50,196 bases of DNA from Candidatus Zipacnadia bacterium (GTDB lineage Bacteria > Armatimonadota > Zipacnadia > Zipacnadales > UBA5352): assembly GCA_029820045.1 (NCBI GenBank), contig JALGVE010000026.1, positions 1 through 50,196 of the forward strand, written 5' to 3'. This document shows positions 25,217-32,982 of the stretch, in pieces. The translations under genes were made by a program, and so were the position numbers. Position 1 is the stretch's first letter. The number at the start of each line of letters is the position of its first letter. The notes beneath the pieces were generated by a model that saw only the letters and a list, made by a program, of their open reading frames with translations, did no database searches and had not been told where the DNA came from.

Positions 25217-25245
25217 GGGGCGGGCGCCTCTGTGGCGCCCGCCCC
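25217..25245 (-). terminator. Strong hairpin after the exported repeat-protein gene
   Basis: GGGGCGGGCGCC (25217-25228) pairs perfectly with GGCGCCCGCCCC (25234-25245), 12 bases with loop TCTGT. It begins 30 bases past the minus-strand stop at 25275. There is no T-run, but the very stable stem and its position suggest a terminator or a 3'-end stabiliser for the minus-strand transcript. Confidence 0.55.
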
Positions 25246-25274
25246 TTGGCTTTCTGCAAACGCGTCGCTGCTCG

Positions 25275-26519
25275 CTACTTGATGACCCCGAGGATGCGCA
25301 GTGCCTGGTCAAGATGCTGCTCGCAAGCGTCAAACTGCTGGGCGTTGAACTCGCGGCCAGCGGTGTGTAGCAGCTCGCGGATCGGCTTTGCGGCCATGGG
25401 GTCCGTAGACCTGAGTTCGTCGTAAGGCTTCTTCGCGAGCTCGAACTTCTTCTTTATGCGCCGCTTCTGCGGCACCTTGGCCCACGCTGGATCGCCTTCA
25501 ATGACGCCCTCGTAGAGTTCCTCCTCGCTGATGAACTCGGATATGTCGGCAGGCCCGCTAGTGGTAGTGGGCGTGGTGGCTGGGATCTCGACCGTCACCT
25601 CGCTCGTCGGCGTCACGGGAGGCTGCACAGGAGCGTAGCCGCCTTCCGAGCCCTCCACCTCGCCTGTCGGCTGCTCCACCGAGACTACGACGCTCTCGGC
25701 GCCAGCGCCCAGTTGGGCGAGATAGCTGAGCAGGTTGGCGGCCAGGGTATCGCGCTGAACCAGGTAGCTGTCCTCGCTCAGTGCGCGGACCTTGTTGAAG
25801 GTATCCACGATGAGCAGCTTGGCGCCCTCGGTTCGGACGAAGGTCGGCTGCTTCGCGGGTGCTGGCATCGTCACCGTCTCCGTACCCTCGGTGCCGACGT
25901 TAGTCGCGGCCTCAGTCACCGGCTCCTCGACAACCACCGCGGTCTCGGGTCGTCCAGTCACCGGCTCCTCGACAACCACCGCGGTCTCGGGTCGTCCGGT
26001 GACCGGCTCCTCGACAACCACCGTGCTCTCGGGCCGTCCGGTGACCGGCTCCTCGACTGCGACGGTGCTCTCGGGCCGTCCGGTGGCCGGCTCCTCAGCG
26101 ACTGGCGCGGTCACTACCGCTATCTCACTGACCGCCACCCTGGCGGCCTTCGGCAGTTGGGTCTTGAAGTTCTCGTACCATTCAGCGGCGAGAGTCGCAA
26201 GCTCCTTGCCGTGAGCCGCCGCGTCCCCCGGATAGACCGACATCACCTTCGTGCCGCCCACGCTGATTGTCCACAGCCCATCTCCTTGCTCGAGTGTGAC
26301 CTCGGCCTTCTCCATGTCCTGGCTCGCTACGACGCCGTTTATCGCCTTTTCGATGGCTACCCGGCGGTCAGCAACGGAGTCGTAGGGGCCCTTGGCGTAG
26401 ATGCGCGCGACGCGTTCTGCGCCTACCCAGATCTCCTCACCCTCTTGGGCGACGGCCACCCCAAGACCAAGTAGTAGCAGTACTCCTGCAAGCTGTCTCC
26501 AGGACTTCGCACGGGCCAT
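25275..26519 (-). CDS. Exported protein with tandem 14-residue repeats, function unknown
   Basis: This 414-residue protein has a signal peptide (WRQLAGVLLLLGLGVAVAQ, residues 6-24). A globular region of about 120 residues contains IWVGAERVARIYAKGPYDS. Four near-identical 14-residue repeats (EEPVTGRPESTVVV type) follow, then further low-complexity Thr/Val/Pro sequence. A Lys-rich C-terminal domain includes KRRIKKKFELAKKPYDELR. The ATG at 26519 is supported by AAGGAG 10 bases upstream; longer upstream frames run into the repeat at 26553. I do not recognise a family. The repeats look like a flexible linker in a cell-envelope protein. Confidence 0.7.
   Translation of the reverse strand: MARAKSWRQLAGVLLLLGLGVAVAQEGEEIWVGAERVARIYAKGPYDSVADRRVAIEKAINGVVASQDMEKAEVTLEQGDGLWTISVGGTKVMSVYPGDAAAHGKELATLAAEWYENFKTQLPKAARVAVSEIAVVTAPVAEEPATGRPESTVAVEEPVTGRPESTVVVEEPVTGRPETAVVVEEPVTGRPETAVVVEEPVTEAATNVGTEGTETVTMPAPAKQPTFVRTEGAKLLIVDTFNKVRALSEDSYLVQRDTLAANLLSYLAQLGAGAESVVVSVEQPTGEVEGSEGGYAPVQPPVTPTSEVTVEIPATTPTTTSGPADISEFISEEELYEGVIEGDPAWAKVPQKRRIKKKFELAKKPYDELRSTDPMAAKPIRELLHTAGREFNAQQFDACEQHLDQALRILGVIK
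25915..26100. repeat. 42-bp tandem repeats inside the exported-protein gene
   Basis: Four complete 42-base units start at 25915, 25957, 25999 and 26041, with a partial fifth from 26083. Units differ by a few bases, mostly silent or conservative. Because 42 is 14 codons, copy-number changes keep the frame, so this locus is likely to vary in length between strains. Confidence 0.85.
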
Positions 26520-26552
26520 GCTAGCTACGCTCCTTGTGCGGCAGTCGGCGTC

Positions 26553-26645
26553 GGGAAAAAGGGGACACTCACCCATTTCCCCGTCACGAATGCTGACGAC
26601 CAAGACCCAGGGAAGCGAAATAGGTGACTGTCTCCCTTTTCCCCC
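26553..26645. repeat. REP-like imperfect inverted repeat
   Basis: The left arm at 26553-26581 (starting GGGAAAAAGGGGACACTCAC) and right arm at 26617-26645 (ending GACTGTCTCCCTTTTCCCCC) are imperfect inverted repeats around 35 bases. Arms of the GGGAAAAAGGGGACA type resemble palindromes mobilised by REP-associated tyrosine transposases in many genomes; that link is from memory. It sits between the exported-protein gene and the promoter of the Trm112-like gene. Confidence 0.55.
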
Positions 26646-26779
26646 TTCGTGGGCCAAACCTGACAATACTATCCTATAACAGTACACGGGGAGCGTCAAG
26701 ACGAATCACGAACGACAGGCAGAGGGAAACGAGAGAGGACGGAGAGGGGGAGCGGGAGGCGAAGGCGGGCGAGCGCCGT

Positions 26780-26809
26780 TTGACAGCGTACGCGAGCCGG
26801 TGATACAAT
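26780..26809 (+). promoter_or_regulatory. Sigma-70-type promoter of the Trm112-like gene
   Basis: TTGACA (26780-26785) and TACAAT (26804-26809) are separated by 18 bases, close to consensus. Initiation near 26816 would give a leader of about 35 bases before the ATG at 26851. This is probably the start of the transcript that continues into the glycosyltransferase gene. Confidence 0.7.
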
Positions 26810-26850
26810 CCATGCAATCCGAGGCGCACGCCCTTCACGGGGAGATACTG

Positions 26851-27030
26851 ATGATAGACAAGCGACTGCTGGAGATACTGGTCTGCCCAGCCTGCAAACA
26901 GGACCTTGAGCTCAAGGGCGACAGACTAGTCTGCGTGGGCTGCGGGAAGCGCTACCCGATACGTGACGGCATACCGATTATGCTCATTGACGAAGCAGAG
27001 GATCCCGAGGACAGCAGCAACGACAGCTAA
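26851..27030 (+). CDS. Trm112-family small zinc-ribbon-like protein
   Basis: This 59-residue protein reads MIDKRLLEILVCPACKQDLE then LVCVGCGKRYPIRDGIPIML, the Trm112/YcaR pattern with cysteine pairs at 12/15 and 28/31. Eukaryotic and archaeal Trm112 activates methyltransferases; bacterial versions (UPF0434) are poorly understood. The ATG at 26851 is chosen over an upstream start because GGGGAG lies 6 bases ahead and the family begins there. It has its own promoter and leads into the glycosyltransferase gene. Confidence 0.88.
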   Translation: MIDKRLLEILVCPACKQDLELKGDRLVCVGCGKRYPIRDGIPIMLIDEAEDPEDSSNDS

Positions 27031-27140
27031 CCACCAGATAGCAGCGATGGGCCTCGCGAAGGGCTGAGCGCCTTGTTGATCTTCGCATCGCGCCTCGAGT
27101 CTCCCTCCTTCGCGGCTCGCCGCACAGGCGCCTCCATGCA

Positions 27141-28064
27141 ATGACCCCCAACCTCAAGCCTGAGGTGAGCATCTGTATCGTCAGTTGGAACGTGGCTGAT
27201 GACCTGCGCGCGTGTCTCGCATCGCTACAGCGCCAGGATAACAGCCCGACCGCTGAGATCATTGTCGTGGACAATAACTCCAGCGACGACACCATGACGA
27301 TGCTGGAGAATGAGTTCCGCGAGGTTATCACCATCGCCAACCCCGAAAACCGGGGCTTCGCGGCGGCCACGAACCAGGCCCTGCAGCGCAGCCGTGGACG
27401 TTACCTGTTGATGCTGAATCCCGATACGCTCGTTCCGGCCGACGGGCTCAGCTCTCTTGTGCAGTTCGCAGACACTCACCCCAAGGCAGGCATCATCGCG
27501 CCGAAGCTGCTGAACCCGGATGGTTCGCTGCAATACTCCTGCCGGCGCTTGCCGACCCTGACCGCCGCCATCTTCCGCAATACCCTGTTCGGCAAGCTTT
27601 TCCCCAGGGCCCGCTCGGCGGCTGACTACGTCATGTCCGAATGGGACCACGACTCCGTGCGGGAGGTTGACTGGGCGTCAGGCGCCTGCCTCCTGATCCG
27701 ACGCGAGACCTACGAGCAGCTTGGGCCGCTCGACGAGGGCTTCAGGTGGGGCTCCGAGGACGTGGACTACTGCGTGCGCGCGCACAAGGCCGGCTGGCAG
27801 GTGCTGTACACCCCGCAGCCAGCCATCACCCACGCCATCGGTCGCAGCTCCGACCAGGCCGTGGTGCGCACCATCATCACCGCCCACCGGAGCATGTACC
27901 GGCTTCATGCGAAGCACTTCGCGCGTAACCCACTCATCAAACCGGCGATATGGGGCGGGCTGTGGCTGCGCGCGGGATTGCTCATCGCGGACTGGCGCGT
28001 CCGGCAGGCTATCAGTGTTGTGCGCGCCTGGTTCAAGCGTCTGGGGCGAGGCGTTGGACCGTGA
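27141..28064 (+). CDS. Family 2 glycosyltransferase (rhamnosyltransferase-like)
   Basis: This 307-residue cytoplasmic or membrane-associated enzyme transfers a sugar from a nucleotide donor to a growing surface glycan. The GT-A fold is clear: VSICIVSWNVADDLRACLAS near residue 8, EIIVVDNNSSDDT near 39, ENRGFAAATNQAL near 70, the DxD-equivalent LLMLNPDTLVP near 91, and WASGACLLIRRE near 175 with DEGF and ED(V)DYC further on. It overlaps the following O-antigen ligase-type gene by four bases (GTGA), so the two belong to one polysaccharide operon. Confidence 0.9.
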   Translation: MTPNLKPEVSICIVSWNVADDLRACLASLQRQDNSPTAEIIVVDNNSSDDTMTMLENEFREVITIANPENRGFAAATNQALQRSRGRYLLMLNPDTLVPADGLSSLVQFADTHPKAGIIAPKLLNPDGSLQYSCRRLPTLTAAIFRNTLFGKLFPRARSAADYVMSEWDHDSVREVDWASGACLLIRRETYEQLGPLDEGFRWGSEDVDYCVRAHKAGWQVLYTPQPAITHAIGRSSDQAVVRTIITAHRSMYRLHAKHFARNPLIKPAIWGGLWLRAGLLIADWRVRQAISVVRAWFKRLGRGVGP

Positions 28065-28375
28065 GCAAGGGCAAGGCGCTCGGCCTCGAGTCTGCCGCGC
28101 GAGTCTTGATCCTGGGTCTGCTAGCGGCGCTGCCGGTGTTTGCGGGGCACTTGCAGATGTGGGAGACGCTGGCGGCAGCGGGGGCGGTGGCGTTGTGCGC
28201 GGTGCTCGCGCTGGCAGAGGCGAGTCGGGCTGGAAAGCCCGACCTACCCACGACTTCTACGGCGAGTCGGGCTGCAAAGCCCGACCTACACACGACTTCT
28301 ACGGCGAGTCGGGCTGCAAAGCCCGACCTACACACGACTTCTCCGAGGGGCGGGGGCGGCCCCTGCCACGAATGA
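28061..28375 (+). pseudogene. O-antigen ligase/polymerase-like protein, N-terminal fragment broken by repeat
   Basis: The fragment starts at a GTG overlapping the glycosyltransferase stop and reads SKGKALGLESAARVLILGLL, then a hydrophobic segment to CAVLALAEA. It enters a three-unit 42-bp palindromic repeat at 28219-28344 and stops at 28375. The continuing membrane protein lies in another frame from about 28398, so the repeat insertion (net length 3n+1) appears to have split the gene. The first roughly 55 residues look authentic; the rest is repeat-encoded. Confidence 0.65.
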
Positions 28376-30347
28376 CAAGGGCAGGAGCGTCGGAGGAGGG
28401 GCGAGATGGGCTGACCTGCTGCTGGTTGCGTTCCTGCTGTTGATGGGTCTCGCCAGCACGAAATCGGTCTACCTGCACGCCAGCCTGGTGCAACTGCTGC
28501 AAGTCGGCAGTTACGTTGCGCTCATCTGGCTGTGCCGGTCACTGTTTCGTGATGATACCCGGCGGCGCTGGGCCTGGCTGGCGATCGCGGTGGGCGGAGC
28601 GCTGGCGGCGCTGCTGGGCCTGCGGGAGTACGCGCATACCGCGCTTCTCCAGGGCGACAGAAGCTGGCGCATATTCGGGAGCTTCTACAACCCGAACTGC
28701 CTGGCCGGATACCTCCTCGCGGCAATGCCTGCCGCCGCGGTGTTGCTGGCATCCGCCTGGGCAAAGACGCGGCACGCAGAGGCCCAAGAGCGGCCACGCT
28801 TCGGCGTAATCCTTGCGGGCTTTGCGCTGCTGCTGCCAGCCGTGGCTTTGCTGCTGACGGCTTCGCGCGCGGGAATCCTGGGTGCCCTCCTGGGTGCCAC
28901 GGTCTTCGTCGTCATCCGGCCCAGTCGAATCAGCAAGCGCTGGCTGGCGGTGGCGGCGCTGGCGCTGGTGGCGCTGACTATCGCCGCTCCTCCGCTCAGG
29001 CAGCGGTTCGTGGAGGCCGCGAGTCAGTCTCACTCGGCGGCCTTCCGCTGGTACACCTGGAAGGGCGCGGTGCGGATGATCGAGGCGCGCCCACTTCTCG
29101 GCTTCGGGCCGGGCGGCTTTGAGTTCGCCTATCAGCAGTTCGCCGAAGCCGGCTTCACGCGCATGGCCCACGAGACGCCTCTGCAGATAGGCGCGGAGGC
29201 CGGTCTACCGGCGCTGCTGGCGCTGCTGGCAGCGCTCGGATTGATCGGGAAAGACCTGCTGGCAGCAGGCAGGGCCGAGGGCATCGCGGGCGTGGAGGCG
29301 GCAGCGGGCCTGGCCGCGCTGGGGGCCGTAGGCTTTCAGAATCTGCTGGACTACACCTGGTACGTGACGGCCGTGGGCCTGACGCTGGCGGCGGTGGTGG
29401 GCCTGGCGCTCGCGGCCGCCCGAACGGAAGAGGCCCGAACGGAGGCTGCCCATCGCGCGCCGTCCAAGCCGCCCAAGACTAGAGAGGGCAAGCCCTCGGG
29501 TGGCAATGACCCAGGCGAAAAGCACCGGACAGCCGGACGAACCTGGTTGCTGCCCCGACTGCAGGCGCTTCGCTGGGCGGGGCTCGCGATATCGCTGATC
29601 GCGCTCCTGGCGGGGAGCTGGGGGCTGCGTGCGCAGTCCCTGGCGGCGCGGGGCCGGGCGCTGCTGGCGCAGGACCGCCGCAGCATGGCGTACGGCTGGC
29701 TGCAGAAGGCGGCAAGGGTTGACCCGCTGGATGCGGCGATCTTTGAGGACATGGCGAATGCCGCCATCGGCCTGGCGGTCACTTCCTACGATCTTCAGCG
29801 CGCGGTGCAGGCCCGTGAGCGCGCGGCTGAGCTGTGTCCGCTCAAGGCCGGCAACTATCTGGCGCTGGCGCAGCTCTACGAGCGCATTGAGGACTTCGCG
29901 TCAGCCCTGGCCGCGGCGCAAAGAGCCGTCGAGCTCGGACCCAACTACCCGCGCGCCTACGTGGCGCTTGCGCGTCTGTTCGAACGCACCGGCAATCGTG
30001 AGGAAGCGTTGGCTACCTACCGCCGCCTGGAGGACGTCTTTGAGTCGCCCGTGGGCAGGTACCAGGCCATGGAGCAGGTCAACGACTACTCCTACGCATA
30101 CGCGTGGCTGGCGTTGGGCGAGGCGGCCAGGGATGAAGGGAAACCGGAGGCGGCCGCGCAATACTTCCACCGGGCGCATGACCTCGCGTACGAGTACGCG
30201 CGGCTGCAGCGCAATCGGGAGCAGGCGCTGAGGCTGCTGGGGACCTGGGACGAGGCTGACGTTGCTGAGGCCGAGCGCCTGGCTGTGCAGGCAGAGCTGG
30301 CCGCGGAAAAGACGCAGCTCAAGCACGAAGGGCCGGGCAAACCATGA
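28140..30347 (+). CDS. O-antigen ligase/polymerase (Wzy-like) with C-terminal TPR domain; 5' part disrupted
   Basis: The authentic frame begins near 28398 (ARWADLLLVAFLLLMG); the upstream 85 or so codons are shadow and repeat sequence. About ten membrane segments follow, with the Wzy_C-type loop (NPNCLAGYLLAAMP, TASRAGILGALLGA, GFGPGGFEFAYQQFAEAGF, HETPLQIGAEAGL). Such proteins polymerise or ligate surface glycans. A linker near residues 440-465 carries a short palindrome (AGGGCAAGCCCT). The last 200 residues have TPR-like helices (AGNYLALAQLYERIEDFASA). No convincing start with a ribosome-binding site exists in this frame after the repeat, so expression without frameshifting is doubtful. The stop overlaps aroQ. 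Confidence 0.75.
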   Translation: MRGTCRCGRRWRQRGRWRCARCSRWQRRVGLESPTYPRLLRRVGLQSPTYTRLLRRVGLQSPTYTRLLRGAGAAPATNDKGRSVGGGARWADLLLVAFLLLMGLASTKSVYLHASLVQLLQVGSYVALIWLCRSLFRDDTRRRWAWLAIAVGGALAALLGLREYAHTALLQGDRSWRIFGSFYNPNCLAGYLLAAMPAAAVLLASAWAKTRHAEAQERPRFGVILAGFALLLPAVALLLTASRAGILGALLGATVFVVIRPSRISKRWLAVAALALVALTIAAPPLRQRFVEAASQSHSAAFRWYTWKGAVRMIEARPLLGFGPGGFEFAYQQFAEAGFTRMAHETPLQIGAEAGLPALLALLAALGLIGKDLLAAGRAEGIAGVEAAAGLAALGAVGFQNLLDYTWYVTAVGLTLAAVVGLALAAARTEEARTEAAHRAPSKPPKTREGKPSGGNDPGEKHRTAGRTWLLPRLQALRWAGLAISLIALLAGSWGLRAQSLAARGRALLAQDRRSMAYGWLQKAARVDPLDAAIFEDMANAAIGLAVTSYDLQRAVQARERAAELCPLKAGNYLALAQLYERIEDFASALAAAQRAVELGPNYPRAYVALARLFERTGNREEALATYRRLEDVFESPVGRYQAMEQVNDYSYAYAWLALGEAARDEGKPEAAAQYFHRAHDLAYEYARLQRNREQALRLLGTWDEADVAEAERLAVQAELAAEKTQLKHEGPGKP
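28219..28344. repeat. Three tandem 42-bp palindrome-bearing units inside the O-antigen ligase gene
   Basis: The units start at 28219, 28261 and 28303 and are nearly identical. Each contains the inverted repeat GTCGGGCT/AGCCCGAC-type palindrome followed by CTAC and a shared 13-base spacer. The same palindrome occurs between xseA and xseB (36989-37066) and inside the element near the window end. There are no unique spacers, so this is not CRISPR. It lies where the reading frame of the host gene breaks. Confidence 0.85.
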
Positions 30348-30787
30348 GGATAGTGGTCATCCACGGACCGAACCTGAATCTACTGGGCGTACGAGAGCCG
30401 GACATCTACGGCAAGCTGACCCTGGAAGAGGTGAATCAGCGGATCCTCGACCTGGCGCAGGAGCTGGGCATAGAGGTGGAGATCGTCCAGGACAACAGCG
30501 AGGGCGCGCTCATTGACGCCATCCAGCGGGCAGGCGCCGAGGCCGATGGGATTGTCATCAACCCCGGCGGTTACACGCACACCTCGGTCGCGCTGGCCGA
30601 CGCGCTCAAAGGCGTGAGCCTGCCCGCCATCGAGGTGCACCTGAGCAATATCCAGGCCCGGGAGCAGTGGCGACAGAAGTCCATGACCGCGACCGCCTGC
30701 CTGGGAGTCATCAGCGGCCTGGGCGCGGACAGCTACCTGCTGGCACTGCGCGGGCTGGTCTCTCACCTGGAAGGACGCGGCACATGA
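30344..30787 (+). CDS. aroQ: 3-dehydroquinate dehydratase, type II
   Basis: This 147-residue shikimate-pathway enzyme dehydrates 3-dehydroquinate. Family motifs are HGPNLNLLGVREPDIYG at residues 6-22 (with the catalytic Tyr), QDNSEGALIDAIQ near 50, INPGGYTHTSVALADAL near 72, and EVHLSNIQAREQWRQKS near 97 (catalytic His). Type II enzymes are dodecameric. Its ATG overlaps the stop of the preceding gene and its own stop overlaps the next start, indicating a tightly coupled operon. Confidence 0.95.
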   Translation: MRIVVIHGPNLNLLGVREPDIYGKLTLEEVNQRILDLAQELGIEVEIVQDNSEGALIDAIQRAGAEADGIVINPGGYTHTSVALADALKGVSLPAIEVHLSNIQAREQWRQKSMTATACLGVISGLGADSYLLALRGLVSHLEGRGT

Positions 30788-31839
30788 GCGATCAGCGGCG
30801 CAAGCAGTTGCGCGCCCGGATGGGCGAGGAGAACCTCGACGCCTTCGTGGTCAGCAAGCCGGCGAACGTGCGCTATCTCACGGGCTTCACCGGCGAGGGC
30901 CTGGTGGTCGTTGACGCGGAGGTCGCCATCTGCACCGACAGCCGCTTCACCGTGCAGGCGGCGGAGGAGGCGCCCGGGATCGAGTGCCTGTCGGGTGAAG
31001 GCGGACACCTGGGCCAGGCCGCCGAGCGGCTGGTCTCGGTCGGGGCCCGGCGGGCAGGCTTCGAGGCCGATGCCATGACCTACGCGGGCTTCGAGACGCT
31101 ACAGGAGAAGGCGCCGGAGGTCGAGCTGGTCTCGACGAGGCAGACGCTGGAGAGACAGCGGATCGTGAAGGAGCCGGAGGAGGTAGAACTGGTGGCGGCA
31201 GCGGCTGCAATCGCCGACCAGGCCTTCGAGACGGTCAGACCGCAGATCCAGCCGGGCATGACGGAACGAGAGGTCGCCATCGAGCTGGAGCGGCAGATGC
31301 TGCTGGGCGGGGCCGAGAAGCCATCGTTCCCGAGCATCGTCGCGAGCGGTCCGAACGGCGCCAAGCCCCACGCCACGCCCGGCGAGCGCAAGCTCGAGGC
31401 GGGAGACCTGGTGGTCGTGGACTTCGGCGCGCAGGCCAACGGGTACTGCTCAGACTGCACCCGCACGCTTGCGCTGGGAGAGCTGGATGAGCGGCAACGT
31501 GAAGTCTGGCACGCCGTGCGCGAGGCGCAGCTCGCCGGCCTGGGCGTCGTTGCGCCCGGGTGCCCGGCCGCTGACGTGGACGCCGCGGCGCGCGAGCTCC
31601 TGCGCAAGCGCGGCTTCGTCGAGGAGTTCAGCCACAGCGTGGGCCACGGCGTGGGCCTGGAGGTGCATGAACTGCCCGGGGTCAGTGCCAGGAGCGAGGA
31701 GGTGCTGGCAGCGGGTATGATCATCACCGTGGAGCCAGGGGTGTACATCAAGGGCTGGGGCGGGGTGCGGCTCGAGGAGCTTGTGCTGGTCACCGAGGAC
31801 GGCCCGCAGGCGCTCACACGCGCGGCGTACGACCTTTGA
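30784..31839 (+). CDS. pepP: M24 metallopeptidase, Xaa-Pro aminopeptidase type
   Basis: This 351-residue cytosolic peptidase removes N-terminal residues preceding proline. The creatinase-like N-domain (RARMGEENLDAFVVSKPANV) is followed by a pita-bread catalytic domain. The five metal ligands are visible: VVDFGAQANGYCSDCTRTLA (two Asp), the His in SHSVGHGVGLEVHE, and the two Glu in ITVEPGVYI and GVRLEELVLVT. The ATG at 30784 overlaps the aroQ stop and is preferred over an upstream in-frame start. The gene just before efp is often of this family in other bacteria, which fits the call. Confidence 0.9.
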   Translation: MSDQRRKQLRARMGEENLDAFVVSKPANVRYLTGFTGEGLVVVDAEVAICTDSRFTVQAAEEAPGIECLSGEGGHLGQAAERLVSVGARRAGFEADAMTYAGFETLQEKAPEVELVSTRQTLERQRIVKEPEEVELVAAAAAIADQAFETVRPQIQPGMTEREVAIELERQMLLGGAEKPSFPSIVASGPNGAKPHATPGERKLEAGDLVVVDFGAQANGYCSDCTRTLALGELDERQREVWHAVREAQLAGLGVVAPGCPAADVDAAARELLRKRGFVEEFSHSVGHGVGLEVHELPGVSARSEEVLAAGMIITVEPGVYIKGWGGVRLEELVLVTEDGPQALTRAAYDL

Positions 31840-31864
31840 CTTTTGCGGGGGCATTTAGTACACT
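31836..31864 (+). promoter_or_regulatory. Sigma-70-type promoter of efp
   Basis: TTGACT (31836-31841) and TACACT (31859-31864) are separated by exactly 17 bases, starting in the stop codon region of the peptidase gene. Transcription from near 31871 would give a leader of about 57 bases to the efp start. It probably drives the efp-accB-accC-nusB-xseA string. Confidence 0.7.
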
Positions 31865-31927
31865 TTTAGCCCCTTCCCTAACGTGTGCCGCACCAAGCCG
31901 ATTGTGCTTGCGAGGAGGCCGGAACAG

Positions 31928-32491
31928 TTGATCTCGCCCAATGACTTCAAGCCAGGCCTGACTATTGAGATGGACGGCCGGGTGCTTCAAGTGCTCTCCG
32001 CTGACCATCATAAGCCCGGCCGCGGCCAGGCCGTCATACGCACCCAACTCCGAGACATCGCCACCGGTGAAGTCTTCTCCAAGACCTTCCGCCCCAGCGA
32101 GAACGTCGAGCCGGCCCACGTAGAGCGCCGCGAGAAGCAGCTCCTCTACACGTCAGGTGACAATTACGTGTTCATGGATACGGAGGACTACGACCAACAG
32201 GAGATCTCCACCCATGTGCTTGGTGACAAAGCCCAGTGGCTCAAGGAGGGCGAGACCGTTACCATAGCCAGCTACAAGGGCAACTTCGTGGACATCGTCG
32301 TGCCCAAGACCGTGGACCGGAAGGTCACTCGCACGGACCCGGGCCTGCGCGGGGACACCGCTCAGGGAGGCACGAAGCCGGCGGTCATAGAAGGTGGCGC
32401 GACCGTTCAGGTTCCGCTCTTCGTGCAGGTGGACGACATCGTTCGCGTGGATACCGAGACCGGCGAGTACGTGAGCCGGGTAAGCAGCTAG
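31928..32491 (+). CDS. efp: Translation elongation factor P
   Basis: This 187-residue factor relieves ribosome stalling at polyproline. It shows ISPNDFKPGLTIEMDGRVLQ at the start and the modification loop SADHHKPGRGQAV with a Lys near residue 32. EPAHVERREKQLLY and the C-terminal domain ending near GEYVSRVS follow. The start is a TTG with GAGGAGG 9 bases upstream, giving the canonical N-terminus; an earlier ATG has no such support. The Lys-type loop could be modified by EpmA-like, hypusine-like or 5-aminopentanol systems, none of which is in the window. Confidence 0.95.
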   Translation: MISPNDFKPGLTIEMDGRVLQVLSADHHKPGRGQAVIRTQLRDIATGEVFSKTFRPSENVEPAHVERREKQLLYTSGDNYVFMDTEDYDQQEISTHVLGDKAQWLKEGETVTIASYKGNFVDIVVPKTVDRKVTRTDPGLRGDTAQGGTKPAVIEGGATVQVPLFVQVDDIVRVDTETGEYVSRVSS

Positions 32492-32511
32492 CGAAGGGCG
32501 CGTGGCCCAAG

Positions 32512-32982
32512 TTGAGGCTGGACAGAGACGCGGTGCGCAGAGTCGTGGCGCTGCTGAAAGAGTCGAGCGCTGAGGAGTTGGCTATTCAGGACGGCGACAG
32601 CTATATCCGGGCAAGGCGCCAGGTGGCGCGTGTCGCAGCGTCGGCAACGCCCCAGGTGGTGACCGAGAACAGCGCGCTCCCGGCCCTCGAGGGCGCCCCG
32701 GATGCGAGCACTGAGCCGTCCAGCGCACATCTGCATCTTGTCAGGGCTACAATGGTCGGCCTGTTTCATCGCGGCCGGGAGTTTGACGCCGAGCCGCTGG
32801 TCGAGGTCGGAGACCGCGTCAGCGAGGGACAGGTGATAGGGACCATCGAGGCGCTCCGCAAGCTCACCGACGTCGTCTGCGACGTGGACGGTGAGCTGGT
32901 GGAGGTACTTCATGATGATGGCGACCCAATCGAGTACGGCCAGGCTCTGTTTGCCGTCCGGCTGGAGGAGGGCGATGGGTGA
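32512..32982 (+). CDS. accB: Biotin carboxyl carrier protein of acetyl-CoA carboxylase, atypical biotin site
   Basis: This roughly 156-residue protein has an N-terminal helical region (VRRVVALLKESSAEELAIQD), a Ser/Ala/Pro linker, and a biotinyl-like domain from HLVRATMVGLFHRGREF to IEYGQALFAV. The carrier motif normally reads EAMKM; here it is EALRK, so Arg occupies the biotinyl-Lys position and Lys follows one residue later. The protein may be biotinylated at the shifted Lys or not at all. The start is uncertain: TTG at 32512 has only a distant GAAGGG. It is followed by a pilin-like gene and accC. Confidence 0.82.
   Translation: MRLDRDAVRRVVALLKESSAEELAIQDGDSYIRARRQVARVAASATPQVVTENSALPALEGAPDASTEPSSAHLHLVRATMVGLFHRGREFDAEPLVEVGDRVSEGQVIGTIEALRKLTDVVCDVDGELVEVLHDDGDPIEYGQALFAVRLEEGDG

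Noticed and set aside
26800-26850. Upstream extension of the Trm112-like protein
   Set aside because: The extension overlaps the -10 box of a near-consensus promoter and is not family-like; the ATG at 26851 has GGGGAG at good spacing.
28219-28344. Possible CRISPR array
   Set aside because: The three units are contiguous with no unique spacers, each holds a palindrome found elsewhere in the window, and no cas gene is near.
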